From Arenibacter catalasegens (GTDB taxonomy: Bacteria > Bacteroidota > Bacteroidia > Flavobacteriales > Flavobacteriaceae), in assembly GCF_002909235.1 (NCBI RefSeq), contig NZ_PHQQ01000018.1:56088-120087 (forward strand): 64,000 bases of DNA. Reading direction: 5' to 3'. The stretch's first letter is position 1; every line of letters starts with the position of its first letter. The notes beneath the pieces were generated by a model. It saw only the letters and a list, made by a program, of their open reading frames with translations. It made no database searches and had not been told where the DNA came from. Both the position numbers and the translations under genes were made by a program. Positions 17,905-26,880 of this stretch are shown in pieces.

Positions 17905-19413
17905 ATGTTAGCAGGGATAGATTATTTTATAGTAATAGCTTATATAATAGGTATGTTATTACTTGGGCTCTATTTTAAAAAATTTGTAAATAGTTCCGAA
18001 GATTATTTTCTTGGTGGTAAAAGTCTACCCTTTTGGGCTATTGGGATGTCTATTGTGGTATCGGATATTGGAGCCTTGGATTTTGTGGGGGTGTCCGGAC
18101 AGGCATATAGATATGGAATTTCTGTTGGTAACTTTGATTGGGTAGGTTCTGTTCCCGCCATGTTGTTGGCTGCATTTATTTTTATTCCCTATTTCTGGCG
18201 CGGGGGTATGTATACCATACCGGAATATTTGGGCAGAAGGTATAATCAAAAGGTAAGGACCATTGCTTCAGTAACATGGATTCTATTTTTCGCCTTGGAT
18301 TTGGGTGTACTTTTTTGGGCCAGTGCTGTATTGCTAAATGTGCTTATGGGTTGGCCGATATGGATTTCAATTATTTCCACTGCCGGGGTAGTTGGGCTAT
18401 ATACATATTTTGGCGGGATAACCGCTGTAATAATGACCGATGTGGTACAATTCGTTATAATGTTCATAGGTGGATTCGCCCTTGTCTTTCTAAGTCTTTA
18501 CGAAGTGGGGGGTTGGGATAATATGGTCGATAAAATCGCAACAATGGGGCCTGAGTATAGAAATCATTTTGACATCATTCAACCACAGGATACGAAATCA
18601 CCCTTTCCATGGACAGGAATTTTATTCGGCCTAACCTTTGTTATGGCCAATGCCTATATGATAGGCAACCAGTCTATTGTACAGCGCTGCCTTACTGCCA
18701 AAAACGAATGGCATGCAAAAGCAAGTATGATTTTTGGTTCTGCCTTAAAAATGTTTATTCCTATATTGGTTTTGTTTCCAGGTCTTATGGCTGTAGTAGT
18801 TCATCCTGGTCTGGCAGATGGCGATCAAGCGTTGCCGATGATGATTAAATCAATTTTGCCTCCTGGTTTGGTTGGACTTATGTTCGCAGCATTTTTCGCA
18901 GGTCTTATGTCTAGTGTTGATTCATTGTTAAATTCAACGGCAACCTTATTTACCAAAGATATCTACGAACCGTTTATTAAAAAAGGGGCAGATGACAAAC
19001 ATTATTTAAAGGTTGGGCAGATCACTACCTTGGTTTTATTGGTTATTGGTGTGGCTACCTCGCCTATTAGCAGTGATTTCCCAGGTATTTATGTGGCCAT
19101 ACAAACCTTTATGTCCTATTTCCAAGGTCCGATATTCGCGATTCTACTGTTGGGTATTTTCTGGAAAAGAACTACCGAATGGGGGGGACTTTCCGCATTG
19201 GTCATAGGAATTGGATTTGCTATTTACTTAAATGTATTTAAAGAGCAATTCTTCACCATAGAAGATCCTTTTCTTTATATTTCTTGGTGGTCTTTTCTAT
19301 TAGGTGTTATTATAAATGTATCGGTGAGTCTGATGACTAAAAAACATACCGATGAACAACTTGAGGGATTGGTGTTTAGTTCTAAAATATTGGTAAAAAA
19401 TAAAAACCTGTAA
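17905..19413 (+). CDS. Sodium:solute symporter (SSS/SGLT-like)
   Basis: 502 residues with about 13 membrane helices spread over the whole length. The N-terminal 'NSSEDYFLGGKSLPFWAIGMSIV' and the later 'FFAGLMSSVDSLLNS' segment, with Ser residues in the sodium-site region, are hallmarks of the SSS family. It would import a sugar or organic anion with Na+ across the inner membrane. It is the first gene of an operon with two tiny membrane proteins (next start two bases after the stop) and a GH2 enzyme, so an amino sugar or related glycoside is the likely cargo. Confidence 0.92.
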   Translation: MLAGIDYFIVIAYIIGMLLLGLYFKKFVNSSEDYFLGGKSLPFWAIGMSIVVSDIGALDFVGVSGQAYRYGISVGNFDWVGSVPAMLLAAFIFIPYFWRGGMYTIPEYLGRRYNQKVRTIASVTWILFFALDLGVLFWASAVLLNVLMGWPIWISIISTAGVVGLYTYFGGITAVIMTDVVQFVIMFIGGFALVFLSLYEVGGWDNMVDKIATMGPEYRNHFDIIQPQDTKSPFPWTGILFGLTFVMANAYMIGNQSIVQRCLTAKNEWHAKASMIFGSALKMFIPILVLFPGLMAVVVHPGLADGDQALPMMIKSILPPGLVGLMFAAFFAGLMSSVDSLLNSTATLFTKDIYEPFIKKGADDKHYLKVGQITTLVLLVIGVATSPISSDFPGIYVAIQTFMSYFQGPIFAILLLGIFWKRTTEWGGLSALVIGIGFAIYLNVFKEQFFTIEDPFLYISWWSFLLGVIINVSVSLMTKKHTDEQLEGLVFSSKILVKNKNL

Positions 19414-19414
19414 T

Positions 19415-19630
19415 ATGTTCAATTTTGACTGGCTTTCCGGTGTTTCGCAAGAAACTGCAAAAATGATATTTCTTTCTTTATATGGAGTAATAGGTTTTTT
19501 GGTGCTATTGCTGCCGACAGAGTATATTTACGAGGGTATAGCAAAGGAAGATCGTCATTGGTGGAACAATTTAAAACTATGGTCTATTAGTGTTCTAGCT
19601 ATATTGGCATCTATCTATTATCATTTTTAA
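19415..19630 (+). CDS. Small two-helix membrane protein, unknown
   Basis: 71 residues with two predicted helices (about 16-38 and 53-70). It starts immediately after the symporter stop, so translation is probably coupled. The sequence between the helices is acidic and aromatic ('EDRHWWNN'). I do not recognise the family. Its tight spacing to the symporter and to another tiny membrane gene suggests an accessory subunit of the transporter. Confidence 0.65.
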   Translation: MFNFDWLSGVSQETAKMIFLSLYGVIGFLVLLLPTEYIYEGIAKEDRHWWNNLKLWSISVLAILASIYYHF

Positions 19631-19648
19631 CCCTTTAATCCGAAGAAT

Positions 19649-19879
19649 ATGGAAACAAATGAAATAAATGCGGGAATAAAGGCCGCCCAAATTAACAACG
19701 CCCTTGGGTTTTTCATTATCACTTTTGGGGTTATTGTACTTTTTGCAATGATTTATACCGAAACCTTCATAGAACATATGACCGATATGGTTGCTGGCTT
19801 GATTTTAATATCTATTGGCGGTGGTATGATGTGGAAGGCAAAAAGCACCATAAAAAAATTAAAAGCAAAGCAGGAATAA
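19649..19879 (+). CDS. Small membrane protein, unknown
   Basis: 76 residues: an 'NALGFFIITFGVIVLFAMIY' helix (about 17-36), a second helix (about 47-65) and a basic tail 'STIKKLKAKQE'. It starts 18 bases after the previous tiny gene and ends 13 bases before the GH2 gene. Function unknown; it is probably associated with the symporter. Confidence 0.65.
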   Translation: METNEINAGIKAAQINNALGFFIITFGVIVLFAMIYTETFIEHMTDMVAGLILISIGGGMMWKAKSTIKKLKAKQE

Positions 19880-19892
19880 TAAAATATATAGC

Positions 19893-22463
19893 ATGCATAG
19901 ATCCGTCAAAATAGCGTTATCGGATAATTGGAGAATCCAGAGTTCAAGTAAAGTTTCGGAAAAAGGGCATGAAATTTCTACCAAATCCTCAATTTCTAAT
20001 AATTGGTTAACCGCTAAGGTTCCATCTACCGTTTTGAGCACCTTGGTGTCCAATAAGGTTTATGAAGATCCCTATTTTGGGGAAAATCTAAAGTCAATTC
20101 CAACCGAATTGTTTAAGGTGTCATGGTGGTATGCCACAAATTTTGAACTTACTCAAGATCAAGCCAATAATTTTGCAAGTTTAAATTTTGACGGCATTAA
20201 TTATAAGGCCAATGTATGGTTAAATGGTCAGCTTATAGCCGATACCACTGCTATAGATGGAGCTTATCGTATAACTGCCTTTGATATAAGTAAATATATT
20301 ATTAATGGTGCCAACGTACTGGCCATTGAGGTAATTCCTCCTAAACCAGGCGATTTTAGTATAGGTTTTGTAGATTGGAATCCTGCCCCGCCGGATGGCG
20401 ATATGGGCATTTTTAGACCTGTAACTTTGCATCTACACGGTGGGGTACATATTGAAAAGCCATTCGTTGAGACCAAAGTAAATCTTGAAACCTTAAAGGA
20501 AGCCGATCTAACCGTTTCAACGGAACTAACTAACTATTCTGATACTGCCGTTTTAGGAGATTTGATTGGAACCATAGGGGGCGTAATCTTTAAGAAAAAG
20601 ATAACCCTTGCGCCTAAAAAAAAGGAACAGATCCTATTTACAAGCAAAGAGTTCTCGGAACTTAATTTTAAGGAGCCAAAACTGTGGTGGCCTATCCATT
20701 TGGGGAATCCCGATCTTTATGATTTGGATTTGAAATTTGTGACCAATGATGATATTTTGGATGAGTCCCATGTGAGATTTGGAATTCGCCAAATTGAGGA
20801 TTATTGGTTAAATGATATTCACCGTGGTTATAAAGTCAACGGACAAAAGGTATTGATTAAAGGTGGCGGTTGGACAGATGATATGCTTTTGATGGATACA
20901 GACGAAAGCATTGAAGCACAAGTGAAGTATGTAAAACAAATGAATCTGAATTGTATTCGTTTGGAAGGTTTTTGGGGGAAAGACCATAAACTCTATGACC
21001 TATGTGACGAACATGGAATCTTGTTAATGGTAGGATGGAGCTGTCATTGGGAACATGAGATCCATATGGGGGTCCCAGTCAATGAACGTTTCGGGGGGGT
21101 GTATAAGCCCAAGGATATAGCCCATGTTGCCCAAGCCTGGGAAGATCAGGTAATATGGTTGCGCAATCACCCAAGTATCTTTGTTTGGACGGTTGCAAGT
21201 GACAAGGTGCCGATTACTGAATTGGAACAAAAATATATAGACACTTTCGCTAAATATGATCCCACAAGACCTTATCTTAATTCTACGGGAGGCGTGGGCA
21301 GTGACCAACATGTTATTGGTAGTGAAGATGTCATTAGTGAGATTAGTGGGTCATCTGGAGTAAAAATGTTGGGGCCATATGCCTATACTGCACCGGTATA
21401 TTGGTTTACGGACACCAAATTTGGTGGAGCTTACGGGTTTAATACGGAAACTGGCCCTGGGGCCCAGGTACCGCAACTGGAAAGTTTAAAAAAGATGATC
21501 CCAGAGGAGCAATTATGGCCTATTGGGGAAGCCTGGAACTATCATTGCGGCAGGTATGAATTTGCCGATATTAGTAGATTTACCAAGGCCATTGATGAAC
21601 GATATGGAGCCCCAAGTTCTTTGGAAGAATTCGATAAAAAGGCACAGGCGATGAACTATGAGCTTATGCGCCCAATGTTCGAAGCTTTTCAGGTTTATAA
21701 AGAGAGATCAACGGGTATAATCCAATGGATGTTGAACGCGGCTTGGCCTAAGATGTATTGGCAATTGTATGATTATTATTTAAATCCTACTGCCGCATTA
21801 TATGCTACCCAAAAGGCGTGTAAGCCTTTGACTCTGATATATAATTATGGGGATAAACATATTTATGCCGTTAATGACCATATAAGTCCAGTCGAAAATT
21901 TGACGGCACATATTCGGGTATATTCCATAGAATCGGAAATACTTTTTGAAGAAAAGGTCGCCTTTGATTTGGAATCGGATTCATCCAAATCCATCTTGGA
22001 ATTCAAAGAATTGAAAGGCCTAACAACGACCTATTTTGTTGATCTTCGTTTATTGGATAAGAATGGGGTCGAAATCAACAATAATTTTTATTGGCTCTCC
22101 ACCAAAGAAGAGGTGTTGGATTATGAGGCTGATTTAGGACCATTTGCGTTTCACACCCCAAGTAAGGTTTATGCAGACTTTAAGCAGTTGAATGAGTTGC
22201 CCAAAACACAGTTGGAGGAGTCACATTATTTTGAGCAGGATGGAGAACAGCAAAATATTAAGGTGGAACTTAAGAACAACAGCAACCATATAGCGTTTTT
22301 GATCAACTTAAAAGTCGTGGATAAAAAGAGTGGGGAACTTATACTTCCTATTTTCTGGGAAGATAATTTTATCAACTTAATTCCCGGTGAAGAACGGATG
22401 GTTTGTGCTTATTTTAAAGGAACTATGGCAGCAGAATTAAAGGTGGAAGGCTGGAATATATAA
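19893..22463 (+). CDS. Glycoside hydrolase family 2, exo-beta-D-glucosaminidase-like
   Basis: 856 residues with the GH2 order: a jelly-roll sugar-binding domain (about 1-190), an Ig-like domain (about 195-300), a TIM barrel (about 310-620) and C-terminal beta domains. Most GH2 enzymes carry Asn-Glu at the acid/base position. Here the equivalent motif is 'NHPSIFVWTVASD' with Ser-Asp, D437 being the candidate acid/base. The candidate nucleophile is E519 in 'FNTETGPG'. The Asp acid/base and the NTET motif are features of exo-glucosaminidases such as CsxA, so that activity or a close variant is most likely. No signal peptide is visible, so the enzyme may act in the cytoplasm on small imported glycosides. 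Confidence 0.85.
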   Translation: MHRSVKIALSDNWRIQSSSKVSEKGHEISTKSSISNNWLTAKVPSTVLSTLVSNKVYEDPYFGENLKSIPTELFKVSWWYATNFELTQDQANNFASLNFDGINYKANVWLNGQLIADTTAIDGAYRITAFDISKYIINGANVLAIEVIPPKPGDFSIGFVDWNPAPPDGDMGIFRPVTLHLHGGVHIEKPFVETKVNLETLKEADLTVSTELTNYSDTAVLGDLIGTIGGVIFKKKITLAPKKKEQILFTSKEFSELNFKEPKLWWPIHLGNPDLYDLDLKFVTNDDILDESHVRFGIRQIEDYWLNDIHRGYKVNGQKVLIKGGGWTDDMLLMDTDESIEAQVKYVKQMNLNCIRLEGFWGKDHKLYDLCDEHGILLMVGWSCHWEHEIHMGVPVNERFGGVYKPKDIAHVAQAWEDQVIWLRNHPSIFVWTVASDKVPITELEQKYIDTFAKYDPTRPYLNSTGGVGSDQHVIGSEDVISEISGSSGVKMLGPYAYTAPVYWFTDTKFGGAYGFNTETGPGAQVPQLESLKKMIPEEQLWPIGEAWNYHCGRYEFADISRFTKAIDERYGAPSSLEEFDKKAQAMNYELMRPMFEAFQVYKERSTGIIQWMLNAAWPKMYWQLYDYYLNPTAALYATQKACKPLTLIYNYGDKHIYAVNDHISPVENLTAHIRVYSIESEILFEEKVAFDLESDSSKSILEFKELKGLTTTYFVDLRLLDKNGVEINNNFYWLSTKEEVLDYEADLGPFAFHTPSKVYADFKQLNELPKTQLEESHYFEQDGEQQNIKVELKNNSNHIAFLINLKVVDKKSGELILPIFWEDNFINLIPGEERMVCAYFKGTMAAELKVEGWNI

Positions 22464-22523
22464 TAGTCCTAATTAACTTCCCTTTTCTTGGTTTGGATTA
22501 CTTGACTTTTAATAACTGTTATT

Positions 22524-23615
22524 ATGCTAATTTGGACAAAATATATACTTGCCAGTACCCTTTTATTATCAGGTTGGTCCTGTAAAGAAAAGGCCAATGA
22601 TAATAAATTGGAAACTACAGCTAAGCATCCAGCCATAGCTTTTGTGGAGTACATTTATGAAATAGGCCAGGGCCTAACACCCCAATGTCATGCGCCAACC
22701 ATTGAATTTAGTAATGGTATCCTGGTTGCGTCTTGGTTTGGGGGAACAGAAGAGAAAAACAATGATGTAGGCATTTGGGTTTCTAGAAAAATGAACGGTA
22801 TTTGGACAACCCCGGTCGAAGTGGCCGATGGCGTAGAGGAGGATGGAGTTAGATACCCATCTTGGAATCCAGTACTATTTAAGCCTAAAAATAAACCCTT
22901 GATTCTCTTTTATAAAGTTGGACCCGATCCATTGTATTGGTGGGGAATGTACAAAACCTCGGAGGATGATGGTCTTAGTTGGTCTGCCCCTATCAGATTG
23001 GCCGAAGGTATTTTGGGGCCTATAAAGAATAGACCTGTTACTTTGAACAATGGGGATATTTTATCTCCTTCAAGTACCGAAAGTGAAACAGAGGGCCATA
23101 AAATTTACTTGGAAAGGAGTGTAGATTTTGGAAAAACATGGACTAAAACTGCGCCTTTGAACGATGGAAAAATATTTAAGGCCATACAACCTGCAATCTT
23201 GGACCACGGTAATGATACCATCCAATTATTAAGTAGAACCTATCAGGGTGTAATTGGGGAAAATTGGTCCTATGACGGAGGACTGTCTTGGAGCGAAATG
23301 GCAGCTACAGCACTTCCTAATCCGGACTCGGGAATTGATGCCATTACATTAAGGGATGGAAGGCATATATTGATATATAATCCAACCAGCATAGAATCCG
23401 AGGATAGGGTTCCCTTGAGTGTAGGTATTTCCAAAGACGGAAAAACATGGGAAAGGGTGTTGGATTTGGAGCCTTTAACGGCAACAACCGATAAAAAGGG
23501 AGAGGAATATTCATATCCCACCCTTATTCAAACCCCTGACGGAATGATACATATAGTATATACCTGGAATAGGAAGACCGTAAAACATGTAGTATTGGAC
23601 CCTAAAAAATTATAA
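22524..23615 (+). CDS. Sialidase-fold (BNR/Asp-box) lipoprotein
   Basis: 363 residues with a lipoprotein signal ending 'LLLSGWSC' (Cys20). Four Asp-box-like motifs are visible: 'SEDDGLSWS', 'SVDFGKTWT', 'SYDGGLSWS' and 'SKDGKTW'. These mark a six-bladed sialidase-type propeller. The early 'CHAPTIEF...ASWFGGTEEKNNDVGIW' segment is typical of the BNR_2 group. That group includes enzymes acting on sialic acids and on other acidic or rhamnosyl sugars, so the true substrate is open. It follows the GH2 gene in the same operon and is probably displayed on the outer membrane or periplasmic face. Confidence 0.8.
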   Translation: MLIWTKYILASTLLLSGWSCKEKANDNKLETTAKHPAIAFVEYIYEIGQGLTPQCHAPTIEFSNGILVASWFGGTEEKNNDVGIWVSRKMNGIWTTPVEVADGVEEDGVRYPSWNPVLFKPKNKPLILFYKVGPDPLYWWGMYKTSEDDGLSWSAPIRLAEGILGPIKNRPVTLNNGDILSPSSTESETEGHKIYLERSVDFGKTWTKTAPLNDGKIFKAIQPAILDHGNDTIQLLSRTYQGVIGENWSYDGGLSWSEMAATALPNPDSGIDAITLRDGRHILIYNPTSIESEDRVPLSVGISKDGKTWERVLDLEPLTATTDKKGEEYSYPTLIQTPDGMIHIVYTWNRKTVKHVVLDPKKL

Positions 23616-23644
23616 ACCTATTCATTTAATAACAACCTTTAAAA

Positions 23645-24931
23645 ATGAAAAAATTAGCAATAAATGGTGGCGTAGCTAGTCGTGATACCAATAAAAGTCC
23701 ATGGCCAAAATGGCCTGTATGGGGGAAAGAGGAGGAAGTTGCCCTGATTGAGGTTCTTAACAGTGGAGTATGGTCCTATAATGGACCAAAGGAAATAGAA
23801 TTTAATAAACGTTTTGCCGAATATACGGGAGTTAAGCACGCCATTTGCACCGTAAATGGTACCATAACTTTGCAAATTGCCTTGGAAGCCTTAGGTATAG
23901 GTGTTGGGGACGAAGTTATTGTTCCGGGCTTAACCTGGCAGGCCACAGCTGCAACGGTAATCGACGTAAATGCCACTCCTATTATGGTTGATGTTAGTGA
24001 GGATAATTGGTGTATTGATCCAAAAGAAATAGAGAAAGCCATAACACCTAGAACAAAAGCTATCATACCAGTTCATTTATATGGTGCTTTTGCCGATATG
24101 GATGCCGTTATGGCCATTGCTAAAAAGCATAATCTTTATGTTATTGAAGATTGTGCCCACAAACATGGTGGGGAATGGAATGGTAAAAAAGCCGGCAGTA
24201 TTGGGGATATTGGTAGTTTTAGCTATCAATTGTCAAAACATTTGACCGCTGGGGAAGGTGGGTCCGTAACTACCAACAATTCGGAATTGGCAGATAAATT
24301 GGATGCACTTAGAAACTGTGGAAGAAGGCCTGAAGCAGATGCCTTTGAGGGAGTGGATAAGGGTGCCGGGGATTATGGGGATGACGACGGTAATTTTATT
24401 CAGTCGGGAAATCTTAGAATAACAGAATTCCAGGCAGCTATCCTAGTGGAAGGTTTAAAACGCCTACCAGCACAAAATGCGAATAGGGATGCCAACGGGG
24501 AGTACTTAAATGCATTGCTTAAAGAAATTCCTGGAGTTTCACCTATTGCAAGGGATAAAAGGGAAACTAAGAAGGCTTACTTTAATTTTGCGTTCAGGTA
24601 CCATAAAATTGAATTTAAGGATTTGCCCATTGAAAAATTCAGAAGTGCCTTGGCGGCTGAATTGGGGTTGGTGGTAGATGCCAGTTACGAACCATTGAAC
24701 AATTGTTCTCTGTATGTGCCACACACAAAACCTTCCAGACACAAATTAAACGATGCGTATTGGAAAGCTATTGATCCCAAAAGATTTTCATTACCCGTCT
24801 GTGAACGCATTTTTAAGGAGGAGTCAGTCTGTGTTCACCACAAGGTGCTAATGGGAACAGAAGCCGATATGGACTTGGTGGCCGAGGCCATAAAAAAGAT
24901 ATACACCTATGCAGAGGAATTGATGGATTAA
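23645..24931 (+). CDS. DegT/DnrJ/EryC1/StrS-family PLP aminotransferase
   Basis: 428 residues with no signal peptide. The PLP lysine is K198 in 'SYQLSKHLTAGEGG', a clear DegT motif. Upstream, 'CTVNGTITLQIALEALGIGVGDEVIVPGLTW' forms the cofactor phosphate pocket, and 'EDCAHKHG' holds the Asp that binds the pyridine nitrogen. These enzymes usually make amino sugars on nucleotide carriers, but relatives aminate or deaminate free keto-sugars such as keto-inositols. The surrounding catabolic genes, including a Gfo/Idh/MocA dehydrogenase, fit conversion between a keto-sugar and an amino sugar. Confidence 0.87.
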   Translation: MKKLAINGGVASRDTNKSPWPKWPVWGKEEEVALIEVLNSGVWSYNGPKEIEFNKRFAEYTGVKHAICTVNGTITLQIALEALGIGVGDEVIVPGLTWQATAATVIDVNATPIMVDVSEDNWCIDPKEIEKAITPRTKAIIPVHLYGAFADMDAVMAIAKKHNLYVIEDCAHKHGGEWNGKKAGSIGDIGSFSYQLSKHLTAGEGGSVTTNNSELADKLDALRNCGRRPEADAFEGVDKGAGDYGDDDGNFIQSGNLRITEFQAAILVEGLKRLPAQNANRDANGEYLNALLKEIPGVSPIARDKRETKKAYFNFAFRYHKIEFKDLPIEKFRSALAAELGLVVDASYEPLNNCSLYVPHTKPSRHKLNDAYWKAIDPKRFSLPVCERIFKEESVCVHHKVLMGTEADMDLVAEAIKKIYTYAEELMD

Positions 24932-24987
24932 GAGTATTTAATAGCTGTAAGGCAGATTCAATTTTCAGAAAACATTAGATTAAATTT

Positions 24988-25830
24988 ATGAAATTATCTA
25001 TAGTTCTACTTATTCTTTTTACTTGGTCCAGCCCTGTTTTTTCTCAAGATTCCACGGTGGTGTCGGACAACTACGGTTTACCTCAAAAGGGCATTTGTGC
25101 CCATAGGGGTGCCAATGAAACCCACCCTGAGAATACTTTGGCGGCATTTGCGGAGGCCATTCGGTTAGGTGCGCAGATGATCGAGTTTGATGTCCAAATG
25201 ACAAAGGATAATCAATTGGTGATTATGCACGATAAAAGTGTAGATAGGACCACTAACCGCCGTGGGCTGGTTGGGAATCTTACCCTGAAAAAAATTAAAA
25301 GACTGGACGCTGGGAAATGGAAATCCAAAAAGTTTAAGAGGGAAAGGGTGCCTACTTTAAAGGAAGCGCTGGATATAATGCCAAAAAATATTTGGCTTAA
25401 TATCCATCTAAAAGGGGATGAACGTTTGGGAGCCGCAACGGCAGAAGCCGTGATAGCGTCAGGCAGAACCCACCAAGCAGTTATTGCCGTAGGCAATGAA
25501 GCTGCAAAAGGGGTAAGGCAGGTAAGCAACAGCCTTATGATATGCAATATGGATCGTTTAACTTCTAGGGTGGATTATATTGATGGGACTATAAATAATA
25601 ATTTTCCCTTTATTCAATTAAAAAGTAGTATGGATGATGAAAATATGCTTAATGATTTAAAAAGGCTAAAAGACAATGGAGTTACTGTAAATTATTTTCA
25701 TTCTGAAGATGAAACTAAAGTGAAGGAACTTTTGGATGCTGGGATCGATTTTATTTTGACAGATCGTTTGTCCAAAATGCTTCAAGCCTTTGATACGCTC
25801 AATTCAGCTCCATCTGTGGACCACAAATAA
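24988..25830 (+). CDS. Glycerophosphodiester phosphodiesterase family protein, exported
   Basis: 280 residues with a signal peptide ending at 'SPVFSQ' (about residue 20). The GDPD active-site series is complete: HRG with H39, 'HPENT', 'EFDVQMTKD' and 'VIMHD'. The family splits glycerophosphodiesters into glycerol-3-phosphate and an alcohol in a metal-dependent reaction. The length is typical for bacterial periplasmic members. It is embedded in a sugar operon, so its substrate may be a phosphodiester-linked sugar or inositol rather than a plain phospholipid headgroup. That is inference. Confidence 0.87.
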   Translation: MKLSIVLLILFTWSSPVFSQDSTVVSDNYGLPQKGICAHRGANETHPENTLAAFAEAIRLGAQMIEFDVQMTKDNQLVIMHDKSVDRTTNRRGLVGNLTLKKIKRLDAGKWKSKKFKRERVPTLKEALDIMPKNIWLNIHLKGDERLGAATAEAVIASGRTHQAVIAVGNEAAKGVRQVSNSLMICNMDRLTSRVDYIDGTINNNFPFIQLKSSMDDENMLNDLKRLKDNGVTVNYFHSEDETKVKELLDAGIDFILTDRLSKMLQAFDTLNSAPSVDHK

Positions 25831-25844
25831 TAGAATTAATTCAA

Positions 25845-26852
25845 ATGAAAAAAATTAAAATAGCCCTTATTGGCGCAGGATTTATATCTGATTACCATGC
25901 TCGTGGACTTCAAACGCTGTCTAATGTGGAAATAGTGACCGTAGTGTCCAAAAACCTAGATAATGCCAAAAAGTTTGCCCTTAAGTATAACATCAAAGAG
26001 GCGATGAACGATATTTCATCTCTTGTAAATAGAGTTGATCTGGATGCAGTAATTATTAGTACCCCAAACCAATTTCACGCCCCTTATGCCATAAGGTTCT
26101 TACAAAATGGCAAAGATGTTTTTCTTGAAAAACCCATGGGAATAAGTGGCGAAGAAGGTCGACAAATAGCGGAGGTGGCCAAAAAGCATAATCAATTGGT
26201 AATGGTTGGGCATATGTGGCGTTTTGATACCGATACCCGCTATATCAAGGAAACCGTTGATTCAGGAACTCTCGGCAAAGTGTTTAAGACCAAAGGTTAC
26301 GGAATACATGAAAATTGGGGCCCATCAGGCTGGTTTACTAAAAAGGAACTGGCAGGTGGTGGAGCCTTAGCAGATATGGGGGTCCATGCCATTGACGCCG
26401 TGAGGTACATTTTGGGAGACCCTAAACCCGCTAAGGTATATGCTCGAATTTCTACAGAATTTGGCGATTATGATGTGGACGATACGAGTATTTTGGTCAT
26501 TACATGGGACAATGGAACGGAAAGTATTATAGAAAGTGGATGGTGGCATCCCCATATGGACGGTCCGGAAGCCAGTACCAGCTTGTTCGGGACCAAAGGA
26601 TATGCCAATCTGTTTCCCACATTTTTAAAAATGAAAGATGGGGAAGGCTCCATAACAACAGTGCCCGATCTTCCAAAAAGGGAAGATCATTGTGACCAGA
26701 TAATCTATACCCGTCAAATGGAGTATTTTGTAGATTGTATCGAAAGTAGGCAACAACCGGTTCCTGGACTTTTGGAAGGACAAATGGTGCTGGATATAGT
26801 GGATGCGGCCTATAAATCAGCAAACACGGGCGAGGTTGTAAATCTAATTTAA
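25845..26852 (+). CDS. Gfo/Idh/MocA-family oxidoreductase
   Basis: 335 residues. The N-terminal 'KIKIALIGAGFISDYHARGL' is a Rossmann nucleotide-binding motif. The family-defining EKP follows, with K96 as the catalytic lysine. A second conserved region, 'GGGALADMGVHAIDAVRYILG', closes the active site. These NAD(P)-dependent enzymes oxidise sugars, inositols or amino-sugar derivatives. It lies 14 bases after the GDPD gene and 28 bases before the HAD gene, in the middle of the operon. Confidence 0.9.
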   Translation: MKKIKIALIGAGFISDYHARGLQTLSNVEIVTVVSKNLDNAKKFALKYNIKEAMNDISSLVNRVDLDAVIISTPNQFHAPYAIRFLQNGKDVFLEKPMGISGEEGRQIAEVAKKHNQLVMVGHMWRFDTDTRYIKETVDSGTLGKVFKTKGYGIHENWGPSGWFTKKELAGGGALADMGVHAIDAVRYILGDPKPAKVYARISTEFGDYDVDDTSILVITWDNGTESIIESGWWHPHMDGPEASTSLFGTKGYANLFPTFLKMKDGEGSITTVPDLPKREDHCDQIIYTRQMEYFVDCIESRQQPVPGLLEGQMVLDIVDAAYKSANTGEVVNLI

Positions 26853-26880
26853 GACCCCGCTTTTTCTCAATTCTAACAAA

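Noticed and set aside
22524..23615. Proven sialidase and sialic-acid pathway
   Set aside because: Asp boxes show only the fold. No nanA, nanE or sialate esterase is present, so a sialic-acid substrate is not supported.
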